Below, one piece after another: positions 25,945-35,477 of a stretch of DNA of 64,000 nucleotides. The stretch comes from Acidobacteriota bacterium (lineage in GTDB: Bacteria; Acidobacteriota; Blastocatellia; Chloracidobacteriales; Chloracidobacteriaceae). Under the pieces are notes generated by a model, which was given only the letters and a program-made list of their open reading frames with translations, had not been told where the DNA came from and ran no database searches. The translations under genes and the position numbers were made by a program. The DNA lies in contig JACQXX010000076.1 of assembly GCA_016208495.1 (NCBI GenBank), positions 4,139-68,138 of the forward strand, read 5' to 3'. How positions within the stretch are numbered: the stretch's first letter is position 1; each line of letters starts with the position of its first letter.

Positions 25945-28900
25945 TCAAAACACGAGCTTTAGCGCAAACTGCAATTCACGTGAGTTTCCCGAAGTGCTAA
26001 AGATTTTCCCGGCACTCGAAGAAGGTTGAAATGAGGCGGGAATATCGTCATCCGCTGGAATGAAGGTGTACAGGGCTTCGCCTTCCTCGGAATTGGAAGG
26101 GATGTCGAAATTGGTTCGATTCAACAAGTTAAAGAATTCGGCTCGGAATTGAAGCCGCACCCGGCGATCAGTGAAAAATTCTTTGGTCAGTGCCAGATCA
26201 AGGCTCTTGTAATTCGGTCCAGTCAAAATATTTCGGCCCGCGTTGCCTCGAACTCCCGGTTGAGGCGGCGTGAAGGCCGTCAGATTAAACCACTGCGTCG
26301 AGGTCTGACCTTTTGACGGCGTAAAGCTCACTCCTGGAACGACATCCGGACGCGAGACATTGGCATCGGTTCCATCCTGATCCTGGTCGCCAATCAACAC
26401 TGGCGAATACGGAACACCCGACTGGAGCGAAATAATAGCTGAAACCTGCCACCCATTGAGCAAATTGGAAAGCAGGGGGTTGGTGGTTGCGATCTTCGGC
26501 AGTTGATAAATCAAATTGGTGGTAAAGCTATGTCGGACATCGAAATCCGAAAGTCCACGGTCAAGTTTTCGATTGTATGGATCAAACGCCCGCGATTGAC
26601 CATTGGAAAATTCCAGCCGCCCGGCAACACCCGACCGCTCATCAATGGATTTGCCGTAGGTGTATGCCAGTTGAAAGTCTAACCCATAGCGCAACCGTTG
26701 CTGGGCATTCACACTTACGGCATGATAATGCGAGTTAAAGCCCTGGAAAATCCGGCGGACTTCCCCAAACTTCGGATTTCGCCGTTTGCTCCCCTCCGGG
26801 AAAAATTCGCGTCCATCCGGCAACCGTTGTGGAAAGGCCGTATTGACATCTCCTTGACCAAACAAATTGACCCCTCGTGACCCCAGATAGGCGACCTGGA
26901 CCACCATCCCCTTGAAGTCCTGCTGGATATTGAGGTTGTACTGCATCACATAGCTGGGTCGGAGATCATGTTGAATGGCCTCCGTTGCCAGGTCAGCACC
27001 TTTAAACGCCCCAGGATTGACCGGCAACATCGGCACCGAGGAAATCACACCCCGGTTCACAAATGGTAATGTTCGGAAGATGGCATTGCGGTACGTTTGA
27101 AACAACGGCTGGTCGTAAAACATCCCAAACCCGCTGCGAACAATGGTTTTTCCCCGTCCGGTCACATCCCAGGCCAGCCCTACCCGTGGGGCAAAGTTGT
27201 TTCGGGTCAGGGTGAAATAATCGCCGCCAACCGTCACTTCCGGATCTGAAATATCGCGCAAATTAGCAATTTTGCCGTTGACTTCTTTGGGCGTGGTAAC
27301 CGTTTCATACCGCAAACCCAGATTCAGCGTCAACCGGTCAGTCAACCGCACATTGTCTTGAAGGTAAAATCCGACCAGCGTTTGGCGCAGCCCCCGAATA
27401 AAGTCGGAATCTGCCGAAGCTCCCTGAATTTCCCGCACCTTAAAGGCGAGCAAATCCGCCAGCGACCGAAATCGTAGCTGCCCTCGCGTCCGGCTTTCAG
27501 ACTGGCCGTTGTATTGCAGTCGTGACACATTTCCGCCAACTTTGAGTGTGTGACGACCAAACGTCATGATCAAATTGTCGGTAAACTGAAAATGGTTCAA
27601 CCGAAAGATTTTCGGATTGGTCCGGTCAGTCCCGATATCGGTCAATCCGGAAACGTTGATCTCACCAAGTCCCTGTCCAGCAATCAATTGCAGCGTTCGG
27701 TCAGTCTCGGGTACAAGTTCGGACGGGGACGTGCGCACAAATCCAAACCGGGCTTCATTGAGAATCGTGGGAGAAAAAACGTGTTTTTCTTCCAGCGTGA
27801 GGTAGTGCTTGCGGTTATCGGAAAGATTTGGAAATTCGGGAAAATTGCGTGGGAGCAACTGCTGGGAATCTTCAATCGTGTACGTTCCAAACAACGAATC
27901 CCGGTCCGACAGGTTGATATCAAACCGGCTGGTCAGGAAATTCGCATCCGAAAACCGATTGGTGGTGCCGATAAATTCAGCCGTTCCACGACTGAGTTGA
28001 GTGCCATTGGCCTGCGGGTATAAATCCAGAATCGGCACCGCTCGTGGGTCAATCGAAATCGGATTTGCTCCGGGCAGAATTCCCATCCGGGCGCTGGCAT
28101 CAGGCACAATCGCAATCCGGGTAATGCCTTTTCGTTCGCGAAGGGCTTCGAAATTGGCAAAGAAAAAAGCTTTATTTTTGACAATCGGCCCCCCGACCGC
28201 TGCGCCAAACTGGTTGCGGCGAAACGCCGGTTTTTCTTTATCGAAGAAATTGCGGGCGTCAAAAATGTCGTTGCGGAGAAATTCAAACACCGAGCCGTGA
28301 AAGTCATTGCTTCCGGATTTGGTCACTGCGAGGAATACACCGCCCGCCGCCCGGCTGTATTCCGCGCCATAATTGTTGACCAGGACGCGAAATTCTTTCA
28401 CGGCTTCGACCCCGATGAGCAGGCCCTGAGCACTTCCGGGGGTGTTGTTGAGTGCATCGTTGATGACCGTGCCATCGAGGGTAAACACATTTTGGGTTGG
28501 ACGAGCACCAGAAACTGAAAACCGTGCCCCCTGACCCGTGCTGCCTGACTGCACGCTCGCCCGACTGTTGACCACTCCGGGTTGCAGCAAAATCAGTTGG
28601 GTCAAATCACGACCATTGAGCGGAAGGGCCGGCACCTGACGATCAGTGACCAGACCGCTGATGGTTGAAGTGGAAACTTCGATCAGCGATGGCTCACCGG
28701 TGATCGTGACGACTTCCTGAACCGGTATCACCTTTAAAATCAAGTGAATACTTTTTTCTTCCGCCACCGAGGTAACCAGTTCATCGAGCCGGGCTTCGGT
28801 AAACCCGGATTTCTCAGCCTGAACCGAATACCTTCCGGGAGGCAATCCAAAGATCGAAAACGATCCATCATCCGCACTGACTGTCTTGCGGGTTAGACCA

Positions 28901-29061
28901 GTTTCCAGGTTTTTCACAGTTAAAGCGGTTTGGGACACCGGGTGATGTGACTCATCCCGAACCGTGCCGGTAATGGCCGAACTGGTGACCTGGGCCGTGG
29001 CTGGCACAATACAAAACCACAGGCAAAGGCAGGCACTGAGCAGAAATTTGATGTGTGTCAT
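25945..29061 (-). CDS. TonB-dependent outer-membrane receptor, Oar-like, with carboxypeptidase-regulatory domain
   Basis: A 1038-residue outer-membrane protein. The signal peptide is 1-23. A carboxypeptidase-regulatory-like beta sandwich (about 27-115: ITGTVRDESHHPVSQTALTV, GSFSIFGLPPGRYSV) precedes the plug domain (about 120-245, with LPLNGRDLTQLILLQPGV) and a 22-strand-type barrel ending in FALKLVF with a terminal aromatic residue. This is the layout of the large Acidobacteria receptor family thought to import glycans or peptides. No partner genes for a specific substrate adjoin it. GGAG lies about 11 bases before the start. Confidence 0.9.
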   Translation of the reverse strand: MTHIKFLLSACLCLWFCIVPATAQVTSSAITGTVRDESHHPVSQTALTVKNLETGLTRKTVSADDGSFSIFGLPPGRYSVQAEKSGFTEARLDELVTSVAEEKSIHLILKVIPVQEVVTITGEPSLIEVSTSTISGLVTDRQVPALPLNGRDLTQLILLQPGVVNSRASVQSGSTGQGARFSVSGARPTQNVFTLDGTVINDALNNTPGSAQGLLIGVEAVKEFRVLVNNYGAEYSRAAGGVFLAVTKSGSNDFHGSVFEFLRNDIFDARNFFDKEKPAFRRNQFGAAVGGPIVKNKAFFFANFEALRERKGITRIAIVPDASARMGILPGANPISIDPRAVPILDLYPQANGTQLSRGTAEFIGTTNRFSDANFLTSRFDINLSDRDSLFGTYTIEDSQQLLPRNFPEFPNLSDNRKHYLTLEEKHVFSPTILNEARFGFVRTSPSELVPETDRTLQLIAGQGLGEINVSGLTDIGTDRTNPKIFRLNHFQFTDNLIMTFGRHTLKVGGNVSRLQYNGQSESRTRGQLRFRSLADLLAFKVREIQGASADSDFIRGLRQTLVGFYLQDNVRLTDRLTLNLGLRYETVTTPKEVNGKIANLRDISDPEVTVGGDYFTLTRNNFAPRVGLAWDVTGRGKTIVRSGFGMFYDQPLFQTYRNAIFRTLPFVNRGVISSVPMLPVNPGAFKGADLATEAIQHDLRPSYVMQYNLNIQQDFKGMVVQVAYLGSRGVNLFGQGDVNTAFPQRLPDGREFFPEGSKRRNPKFGEVRRIFQGFNSHYHAVSVNAQQRLRYGLDFQLAYTYGKSIDERSGVAGRLEFSNGQSRAFDPYNRKLDRGLSDFDVRHSFTTNLIYQLPKIATTNPLLSNLLNGWQVSAIISLQSGVPYSPVLIGDQDQDGTDANVSRPDVVPGVSFTPSKGQTSTQWFNLTAFTPPQPGVRGNAGRNILTGPNYKSLDLALTKEFFTDRRVRLQFRAEFFNLLNRTNFDIPSNSEEGEALYTFIPADDDIPASFQPSSSAGKIFSTSGNSRELQFALKLVF

Positions 29062-29275
29062 AGAGAGAATAGCTCCTGACTGGCATCAGGAGGGGCATCG
29101 AGAGAATTTTTGAGGTGTTGGCTGCGCAATCTAGTGGAAAGAAGCTGGAAATGCCAGACAGAAATTGAGTTTTCAGAAGAAGAAACCACGGAATACACAG
29201 AACACACAGAAAATAAATCCAAATATAGATCAGGAAAATATTGACTGAGAAACGATAGCTTTGAAAACACGCCAA

Positions 29276-29926
29276 TCAGGAAGCTGGTCGCGGGTAACCT
29301 GGATTCACCGGCCAGTGGCAGACACTTGAGCAGACCAGTTTTTGATTCTCATCAAAATAGAATCGCATGACGATAATCCAGTGATGGAGGTAATTGCGGC
29401 CTGTAATCGGCGTCCAGGCGGTGATTTTCTGCTTGATATTTGTCTCAATCATTAGACAGTGGGACTCTTTGAGGTCCTGGCTTCGATTTTCGGTACAAAA
29501 AACATCGTCGGCAGTAATTGGCTTGAGTGGATCGTGCTGGAGGGTTCGAGTTTCTAAAAAATTCAGCACTTGAGAAACGTCCGATGTCCCTGGTGTCAGA
29601 TTTTTATTGATCTGTTCAGTTAGTAAATCAACCGTCAGGGGGCGAGCCGGGTCAATTTCCTTGACGATTGGAGGTGGCTGTTTTTCAAACGACCGAATCC
29701 AGGATAGCCACAGGGTAATTGCACCAGCGCCCAGTGACACAATCACCGTCACCGCCAATCCAACCCCGGCAACTATTTTCCACACTACCACCTGTGAAGC
29801 TGGTCGGTGGCGCTCAACCACGCCCTGACATCGCGTGCAGTGAATCGCAACCGGATCAAATTGATCTGATTGGTGGCAAATTTCGCACCGTGTCGGCTGT
29901 TTTTCGGCTTTGAGAAGAAATGCCAT
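29276..29926 (-). CDS. Zinc-ribbon single-pass membrane protein
   Basis: A 216-residue protein. The N-terminal double CxxC (RCEICHQSDQFDP...HCTRC, about 13-34) is nearly the same as in the proteins at 22267-24002. One transmembrane segment (about 46-72) follows. The C-terminal domain (about 80-216) is unrelated to the pilin-like domain and I do not recognise it; its NYLHHWIIVMRFYFDENQKL strand pair looks extracytoplasmic. GAGG lies 7 bases before the start. It begins 9 bp after the stop of the ADP-ribosylglycohydrolase gene, so both are likely one transcript. Confidence 0.7.
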   Translation of the reverse strand: MAFLLKAEKQPTRCEICHQSDQFDPVAIHCTRCQGVVERHRPASQVVVWKIVAGVGLAVTVIVSLGAGAITLWLSWIRSFEKQPPPIVKEIDPARPLTVDLLTEQINKNLTPGTSDVSQVLNFLETRTLQHDPLKPITADDVFCTENRSQDLKESHCLMIETNIKQKITAWTPITGRNYLHHWIIVMRFYFDENQKLVCSSVCHWPVNPGYPRPAS

Positions 29927-29935
29927 ACCGCGACC

Positions 29936-30715
29936 TCAATACTTCACCTCGAACCGTTCATTAAAAGCATCCACCACTTCCAGCAACTCAGCCGGGAGTT
30001 TTCTCCGAACAAACTCAATGATTTCAGAGGGAATGTGCCGGTAATAGGCTTGGGCGATACTGCCGGCAATACAGGCCATCGTATCACTGTCCCCGCCCAG
30101 CGAAATTGCATTGCGAATGGCACTTTCGAAATTGTCTGACTCCAGAAAGGCAACGATAGATTGCGGCACCGACCCCTGACAGGTCACATCGAAAAAATAA
30201 GCTGGCCGAATTTCATCCAGTTTTTGATCCAGATCATATTGAAAACAGGTTGCGATGACCTGCTTGATAGCAGCTTTTTCAACGCCGGTTCGGGCCAGAA
30301 AAATGCAGGCGGCCACGGCTTGCGCGCCTTTAATACCTTCAGGATGATTATGGGTCACCCGGGCGGTTTCCCGGGCCTCGAAGACCACATCTTCAAGTGA
30401 ATCAAAGGCATAGCCGACTCCGCTGACCCGCATGGCTGACCCATTGCCGCAACTGTTATACGGCGCATAGGAATCATCCTGCGCCCAGTGGTCAAACCGG
30501 TCGCCATACCCGGCAAAGGGATAGCGGCGGGCAAAGGTCTTCAATGCTTTGCCATACTCCCGGTTTCCAAGCAACGCCGACGCGACCGCCACGGTGAGCA
30601 CCGTGTCATCCGTAAATCGGCTGTATGGGTTTAACCACTCGAAATCCTTTGTTTTCACCGGGTTGATTTCATAGAGTGAGCCGATCATATCTCCGCAGAT
30701 GGCGCCAAAAACCAT
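29936..30715 (-). CDS. ADP-ribosylglycohydrolase family protein (DraG/ARH-like)
   Basis: A 259-residue protein. Metal-binding motifs of the family are clear: FTDDTVLT (34-41) near the N-terminus and SLGGDSDTMACIAGSI in the C-terminal third. NGSAMRV and HNHPEGIKGAQA also match the fold. These enzymes remove ADP-ribose from proteins or nucleic acids, or hydrolyse related nucleotides. AAAGGAGG sits 5 bases upstream of the start. No ADP-ribosyltransferase is encoded nearby, so the substrate is open. The downstream zinc-ribbon gene is only 9 bp away. Confidence 0.87.
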   Translation of the reverse strand: MVFGAICGDMIGSLYEINPVKTKDFEWLNPYSRFTDDTVLTVAVASALLGNREYGKALKTFARRYPFAGYGDRFDHWAQDDSYAPYNSCGNGSAMRVSGVGYAFDSLEDVVFEARETARVTHNHPEGIKGAQAVAACIFLARTGVEKAAIKQVIATCFQYDLDQKLDEIRPAYFFDVTCQGSVPQSIVAFLESDNFESAIRNAISLGGDSDTMACIAGSIAQAYYRHIPSEIIEFVRRKLPAELLEVVDAFNERFEVKY

Positions 30716-30839
30716 GTAGCCTCCTTTGACAGAAAGGACATAAAAGACGAAAAGGACATAAAGTTGAAAATTCCAGAATCCATAGCCATCAACCTGAAAT
30801 ACCTCTATCGTTTGGGAGCAAAAACCCTCGATTCATTGA

Positions 30840-30910
30840 CAGTCAAATAATTTAAATAAATAGAGTTAGTGAACTACTGACTACTGACTACTGACTACTG
30901 ACTACTGACT
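30840..30910 (+). repeat. Dispersed element R5, copy 3, with CTACTGA array
   Basis: CAGTCAAATAATTTAAATAA then ATAGAGTTAGTGAA and about five perfect CTACTGA heptamers. It ends 4 bp before the start codon of the histidine kinase gene, leaving no room for a Shine-Dalgarno sequence. Confidence 0.85.
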
Positions 30911-30914
30911 CATT

Positions 30915-32498
30915 ATGTCAAAAAAACCTAAAAAACCTTCAGATTTTGATTCAATCAGCCCGCTGGCTTTTATGGTCGAATCCTCGGATGATGCCATCAT
31001 CGGCAAAAGCCTGGATGGAACAATTCAAACCTGGAATTCCGGTGCGGAACGAATTTATGGCTACACGGCGCGGGAAGCAATTGGCCAGTCCATTTCCTTT
31101 CTCACCAGTCGGGATCGCCCAAATGAAATTCCCCGGATTCTGGATCAAATCCGCTGTGGAGAACGTGTCGCCCATTACGAAACGGTTCGGGTCAGAAAAG
31201 ATGGTCAGCCGATTGATGTCTCATTGACCATTTCACCGATCAAAAATGCGACGGGCGAAATTATCGGCGCGTCAACCATTGCCCGTGACATCAGTGTGCA
31301 AAAACAGGCCGAGCAAAAGCTCAAAACACGAGCCCAGCAACAGGCAGTTGTCGCCGAACTCGGGCAGAAGGCATTAAGCAATACTCCGGCAACCGAATTA
31401 ATGGAGACTGCCGTGAACCTCGTCACTCAGATTTCAGGGTTTGGGTTTTGCGGTGTGGTGGAATACAACCTGAATGAAGATACTACTTTTTTCAAGTTTG
31501 GAGGAGGTTGGGAGGACAAACAATTTCGAGACATGAGGTGGCCTGTTGGAAATACCAATTTCTGGAACAAAGTGGTACAAGAAAAACAACCCATTTCTTT
31601 TGAAAGAATTCCAGGGGATGCTTCCCCGACCGCCCCAGGTCAACCTCAGGCTCTGGGAGAATTCAAAAGTTTGTGTACCTTGATTCCAGGAAGTTCGCAT
31701 CCATTTCAGATTTTGGTTGTTTTTTCTCCCAGCCAGACCCGTTTTGGCCCTGAAGACAGTTACTTTTTGCAAGCCGTGGCCAATATTCTGGCAACCGCGT
31801 TTGAACGCAAACGAGCGGAAGAAAACCGCTCTCGATTGCTCGAACGCATGATGTCATCTCAGGAACAGGAACGACGCTGGATTGCCCGCGAACTTCACGA
31901 CGAAACCGGCCAATCGCTGACCTCGCTGCTGGTTGGATTGCGAATGATTATGGATGCTTCCAGTTTAAAAGCCGCACGCGAGCAGGCTGACCGGTTACGA
32001 AAAATCACGATTCAAACGCTTGATAACATTGGCCGTCTGGCGCGGGGGCTTCACCCAAGCATTTTGGATGATTTGGGGTTGGTCATTGCCGTCAATCGCT
32101 ATGCGGCGGAATATCAGACGAGTTATGGCATTGAAACCGAAACGTTGAGTGAAGGCATGGACCAGCCCGAACTCCCCGCCTCAATCAAAATCACGCTGTA
32201 TCGGATTTTTCAAGAAGCGCTGACCAACGTGGCCAAACACGCCCAGGCTACAAAAGTCACAATCAGTGTGAAACGCCAGCCCAACACAATTACCTTGCAG
32301 GTCAAAGATGATGGAATCGGGTTTGACCTGGAATCAGCGCTTCGGAGTTCATCTCATTCGCTTCATTTAGGGCTATTGAGCATGCGCGAACGAGCCAACC
32401 TGCTTGGCGGCCATCTTCAAATTGTGACGGCACCCAGTTGCGGCACCACGCTGACAGCCGTGATTCCCCTCACCGAAGCCATTTTGGCCCGCCAGTGA
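30915..32498 (+). CDS. PAS-GAF sensor histidine kinase (NarX/DegS type, HisKA_3)
   Basis: A 527-residue soluble kinase. Domains: PAS (about 13-130, with GYTAREAIGQS and IARDISVQKQAE), GAF (about 150-297), HisKA_3 dimerisation helix with phospho-acceptor H328 in ARELHDETGQ, and HATPase (about 415-520, with NVAKHAQAT and DDGIGFD). No transmembrane segment is seen, so it senses a cytoplasmic signal, perhaps through PAS/GAF ligands or redox state. No regulator gene adjoins it; the nearest NarL-type regulator is 8.8 kb downstream, beyond the hydrogenase-4-like operon. The start codon directly follows a heptamer array. Confidence 0.9.
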   Translation: MSKKPKKPSDFDSISPLAFMVESSDDAIIGKSLDGTIQTWNSGAERIYGYTAREAIGQSISFLTSRDRPNEIPRILDQIRCGERVAHYETVRVRKDGQPIDVSLTISPIKNATGEIIGASTIARDISVQKQAEQKLKTRAQQQAVVAELGQKALSNTPATELMETAVNLVTQISGFGFCGVVEYNLNEDTTFFKFGGGWEDKQFRDMRWPVGNTNFWNKVVQEKQPISFERIPGDASPTAPGQPQALGEFKSLCTLIPGSSHPFQILVVFSPSQTRFGPEDSYFLQAVANILATAFERKRAEENRSRLLERMMSSQEQERRWIARELHDETGQSLTSLLVGLRMIMDASSLKAAREQADRLRKITIQTLDNIGRLARGLHPSILDDLGLVIAVNRYAAEYQTSYGIETETLSEGMDQPELPASIKITLYRIFQEALTNVAKHAQATKVTISVKRQPNTITLQVKDDGIGFDLESALRSSSHSLHLGLLSMRERANLLGGHLQIVTAPSCGTTLTAVIPLTEAILARQ

Positions 32499-32540
32499 TT
32501 GGGTTCAGGGTTTTTGAAATCGAAAAGGACGAAAAAGACA

Positions 32541-32568
32541 AACCCCAAACCCCAAACCCCGAACCCCG
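32541..32568. repeat. Heptamer array AACCCCA/AACCCCG
   Basis: Four 7-base units between the kinase and the EIIA gene, a member of the GGGTTCN family read on the minus strand. A single GGGTTCAGGG unit is also present just after the kinase stop. Confidence 0.8.
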
Positions 32569-32729
32569 ATGTCCTTGTCAGGATAACCCTTACAAAACCC
32601 CCATTTTTCACGATTTTCCCTGCTAGACGGAGCGTGACTTTCGGCGCACTGTATCTTCAAACGCCCCTTTGTGACTGGCTTCACCGGCCAGGAGCAGATC
32701 GAGAGCTTTCAACGGTTTGAAATACAGGT

Positions 32730-33404
32730 ATGCAATTGACGGTGGCCGAAGCAGCCCACTTGCTTCAAGTATCAGAAGAAACCATTTACAAATGGATCCG
32801 GGTGGAAAACCTGCCCGCCCTTTTGTTCAATGGTCAATTCTATTTCAACCAGGTGCGACTGGTTGAGTGGGCGCATGGCAACCACATTGCAGTGGCCGTT
32901 GAAAGCTCTCCCGATTTGCCCTCGCTTGAATCGGCTTTCCAGCCTGACAATCTCCTGGCCAATATTGCGGGAGCCACGATTCCCGAAGTTCTGCAGCAGA
33001 CAGTTGAGCGGTTGCCAATCTCAAATCCAGCAGATCGAGAGTTTCTCTATCAAATGCTCTTGACCCGCAAACAATTTGGCATTACCGCCTTTGGAAACGG
33101 AATTGGGATTCCTCGCGCCCGGAGCCCGATTGTACTCCCAAACCTCAAACCTTCAATTGTATTGAGTTATCTTCGGACACCGTTTCAGTTTACTGCCTCT
33201 GACCACATTCCGCTGCACGCGCTTTTTTTGTTTATTTCTCCGACATTCCGCATCCACCTGCACTGGCTCTCCCGATTGGGAAGAATCCTGATGGACGCGC
33301 AATTTTCCGAACTGGTCAGGAAACAGGCTGATTTTCAATCAGTTCGGCGCCGATTACAGACGGTTGAGTCGTCACTGAAATCTGACGAAAGGACCATTCA
33401 ATGA
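32730..33404 (+). CDS. HTH-EIIA(PtsN-like) fusion, phospho-acceptor His replaced
   Basis: A 224-residue protein. Residues 1-50 are an excisionase/MerR-like helix-turn-helix (LTVAEAAHLLQVSEETIYKW). Residues about 75-210 match the type-2 EIIA (PtsN) domain, including the conserved HLHWLSRLGRIL helix. The active-site segment, GNGIAIPHG in PtsN, reads GNGIGIPRA here, so R129 replaces the phospho-accepting His. The domain therefore cannot be a standard phosphotransfer protein and is probably regulatory. Its stop overlaps the start of the HyfB-like gene by 4 bp (ATGA), making it the first gene of the membrane-complex operon. Confidence 0.8.
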   Translation: MQLTVAEAAHLLQVSEETIYKWIRVENLPALLFNGQFYFNQVRLVEWAHGNHIAVAVESSPDLPSLESAFQPDNLLANIAGATIPEVLQQTVERLPISNPADREFLYQMLLTRKQFGITAFGNGIGIPRARSPIVLPNLKPSIVLSYLRTPFQFTASDHIPLHALFLFISPTFRIHLHWLSRLGRILMDAQFSELVRKQADFQSVRRRLQTVESSLKSDERTIQ

Positions 33405-35374
33405 GTTTGGGGTTGATCCTCACCGCCATCATTCTGTGGAGTGTCAGTGGAGTCCCCGGTTGTTTCTTTCAAAGGACTTCACCGGCTGGCCAGCGATTGT
33501 CAGTTGGGTTGTCCTTGCTCGGTTCGATGGTGGGACTGGTTGGGGCGGCAATTGCGTTTCAACCCCACGGTGCCACCTGTAACTCCCTATCCTGGAATCT
33601 TCCAATCGGCTCTGTTTCGGTGTCGGTGGATGCGCTTTCAGCCGCGTTTTTGATTCCGATTTTCTTGATTTCAAGCATCGGTGCGGTTTATGGATTGGCC
33701 TACTGGAAACAATCAGAACATCCGACAAATGGGCGAAAACTCCGTCTGTTCTATGGTTTGATGACAGCGAGCATGGCCCTGCTGGTGATTGCCCACGATG
33801 GAATTTTCTTTCTGATGGCCTGGGAAGGAATGGCGCTTTCAGCCTTCTTTCTGGTCACGACCGAAGATGAAAAACCAGAAGTTCAAACCGCTGGTTGGAT
33901 CTATTTTGTCGCCACGCATCTAAGTACATTGCTCTTGATTGGCTTTTTTGCCCTCCTGGGAAGCGTTCGCGGGTCATTTGCCCTTGATCCAATTCTTCCA
34001 GGTTCGATTTCTCCGACGGTTGCCAATGTGCTGTTTGGTCTGGCACTGGCCGGATTTGGAATTAAAGCCGGGTTGTTTCCGCTCCACATCTGGCTGCCAT
34101 CAGCCCATGCCAACGCCCCAAGCCATGTTTCGGCTTTTCTTTCGGGTGTGCTCATCAAAATGGGTGTGTACGGCATCATTCGCGTGGCCTGGCTGTTTCC
34201 CCAACCACCGCTCTGGTGGGGGTCACTGGTGCTCATACTGGGCGTGATTTCCGGAATTCTAGGCGTTGCCTTTGCGCTGGGTCAGCATGACCTCAAGCGG
34301 TTGCTGGCTTACCATAGCATTGAAAACATCGGCATCATTTTTATTGGATTTGGACTGGCACTGGTCGGACGAGCAATGAACCAACCTGACTGGACAACGC
34401 TTGGGCTGGCCGGAGCGATTTTACACGTCTGGAATCATGGCCTGTTTAAGGCGCTGCTGTTCCTGGCTGCCGGGTCGGTCATTCACGCGACGCATACCCG
34501 AGAAATTGACCATTTGGGTGGTTTGGCAAACCAGATGCCGAAAACAGCCCTGTGTTTTCTGGTTGGCGCAGTGGCAATCTGTGGCCTGCCGCCGCTCAAC
34601 GGTTTTGTCAGCGAACTGTTGATTTACCTGGGGTTATTCAAAGTTCTGATCAGCCCAAATTCAGCAACCTGGGGGGTCGCAACCGTGGCCATTCCGGCTC
34701 TGGCTCTGATTGGTGCGCTGGCTGTTGCTTGTTTTGTCAAAGTGTATGGCGTGGTCTTCCTTGGTGAATCGCGAAGCCCAGAGTGCCAGTCTGCTCACGA
34801 ATCAAGCCCACTGATTCTCAATCCAATGAGTGTTCTGGTGGGCCTATGCTTTCTGATTGGAATGATTCCGTTTCTGGTTGCGCCACTCTTACAAACGGTC
34901 ATACAAAGCTGGTCGGCCCCAGCCACCTCAACCACGCTGTCACAACTGGCACCGCTCGAATGGTTGAGTGGGGCCGGGATCTTTCTGGCGGCTGGTTTTC
35001 TGCTTGGCGGCTGGTTTTTGGTGCGACGTATCCCTCGTTCGATTGGAACCCCAATTGGCACCTGGGATTGCGGATATACGGCGCCGTCATCAACGATGCA
35101 ATACACGGCCTCATCTTTTGCGCAAATTCTGGTGTTACTTTTGAGCTGGGCGCTTTTTCCCAAGGTTCCACGGCTTGAGATTACCGATGCTTTTCCCAGG
35201 CCGGTTACTTTTCATAGCCGGGTGCCGGACACCGTGCTTGATCGGGGATTGCTCCCAGCTTTTCAACAGCTTGCTCAGGCGGCTGTCCGACTGCAGGCGC
35301 TGCAGGATGGACACACCCAAACTTACATTTTTTATATTTTCATCGTGTTGCTGATACTCCTCATTTTGAAATGA
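33401..35374 (+). CDS. Proton-translocating membrane subunit, HyfB/NuoL-like
   Basis: A 657-residue polytopic protein with about 16 hydrophobic segments, of the Mrp/NuoL/HyfB antiporter-like family. The hallmark helices are present: MAWEGMALSAFFLV with the conserved Glu in the fifth helix, GIKAGLFPLHIWLPSAHANAP with the key Lys, and HDLKRLLAYHSIENIG. LHVWNHGLFKALLFLAAGS is also conserved. In complex I and hydrogenase-4 these residues form the proton channel. It is translationally coupled to the EIIA gene. The C-terminal portion (about 560-650) with GTWDCGY resembles HyfB more than NuoL. Confidence 0.9.
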   Translation: MSLGLILTAIILWSVSGVPGCFFQRTSPAGQRLSVGLSLLGSMVGLVGAAIAFQPHGATCNSLSWNLPIGSVSVSVDALSAAFLIPIFLISSIGAVYGLAYWKQSEHPTNGRKLRLFYGLMTASMALLVIAHDGIFFLMAWEGMALSAFFLVTTEDEKPEVQTAGWIYFVATHLSTLLLIGFFALLGSVRGSFALDPILPGSISPTVANVLFGLALAGFGIKAGLFPLHIWLPSAHANAPSHVSAFLSGVLIKMGVYGIIRVAWLFPQPPLWWGSLVLILGVISGILGVAFALGQHDLKRLLAYHSIENIGIIFIGFGLALVGRAMNQPDWTTLGLAGAILHVWNHGLFKALLFLAAGSVIHATHTREIDHLGGLANQMPKTALCFLVGAVAICGLPPLNGFVSELLIYLGLFKVLISPNSATWGVATVAIPALALIGALAVACFVKVYGVVFLGESRSPECQSAHESSPLILNPMSVLVGLCFLIGMIPFLVAPLLQTVIQSWSAPATSTTLSQLAPLEWLSGAGIFLAAGFLLGGWFLVRRIPRSIGTPIGTWDCGYTAPSSTMQYTASSFAQILVLLLSWALFPKVPRLEITDAFPRPVTFHSRVPDTVLDRGLLPAFQQLAQAAVRLQALQDGHTQTYIFYIFIVLLILLILK

Positions 35375-35380
35375 ATCGAT

Positions 35381-35468
35381 GTCAGTCAGTAGTCAGTAGT
35401 TCATTAAGTTTATTTGATTGAATTACTTGACTGTTTTGTAATGCGGGGATCCCATTCCAAAATGGTAT
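35381..35468 (-). repeat. Dispersed element R5, copy 4 (minus orientation)
   Basis: On the minus strand: ATACCATTTTGGAATGGGAT, then a TTCAATCAAATAAACTTAAT core and a short CTACTGA tail. It lies between the HyfB- and HyfC-like genes, interrupting an otherwise tightly packed operon. Confidence 0.75.
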
Positions 35469-35477
35469 CAGTCCACG

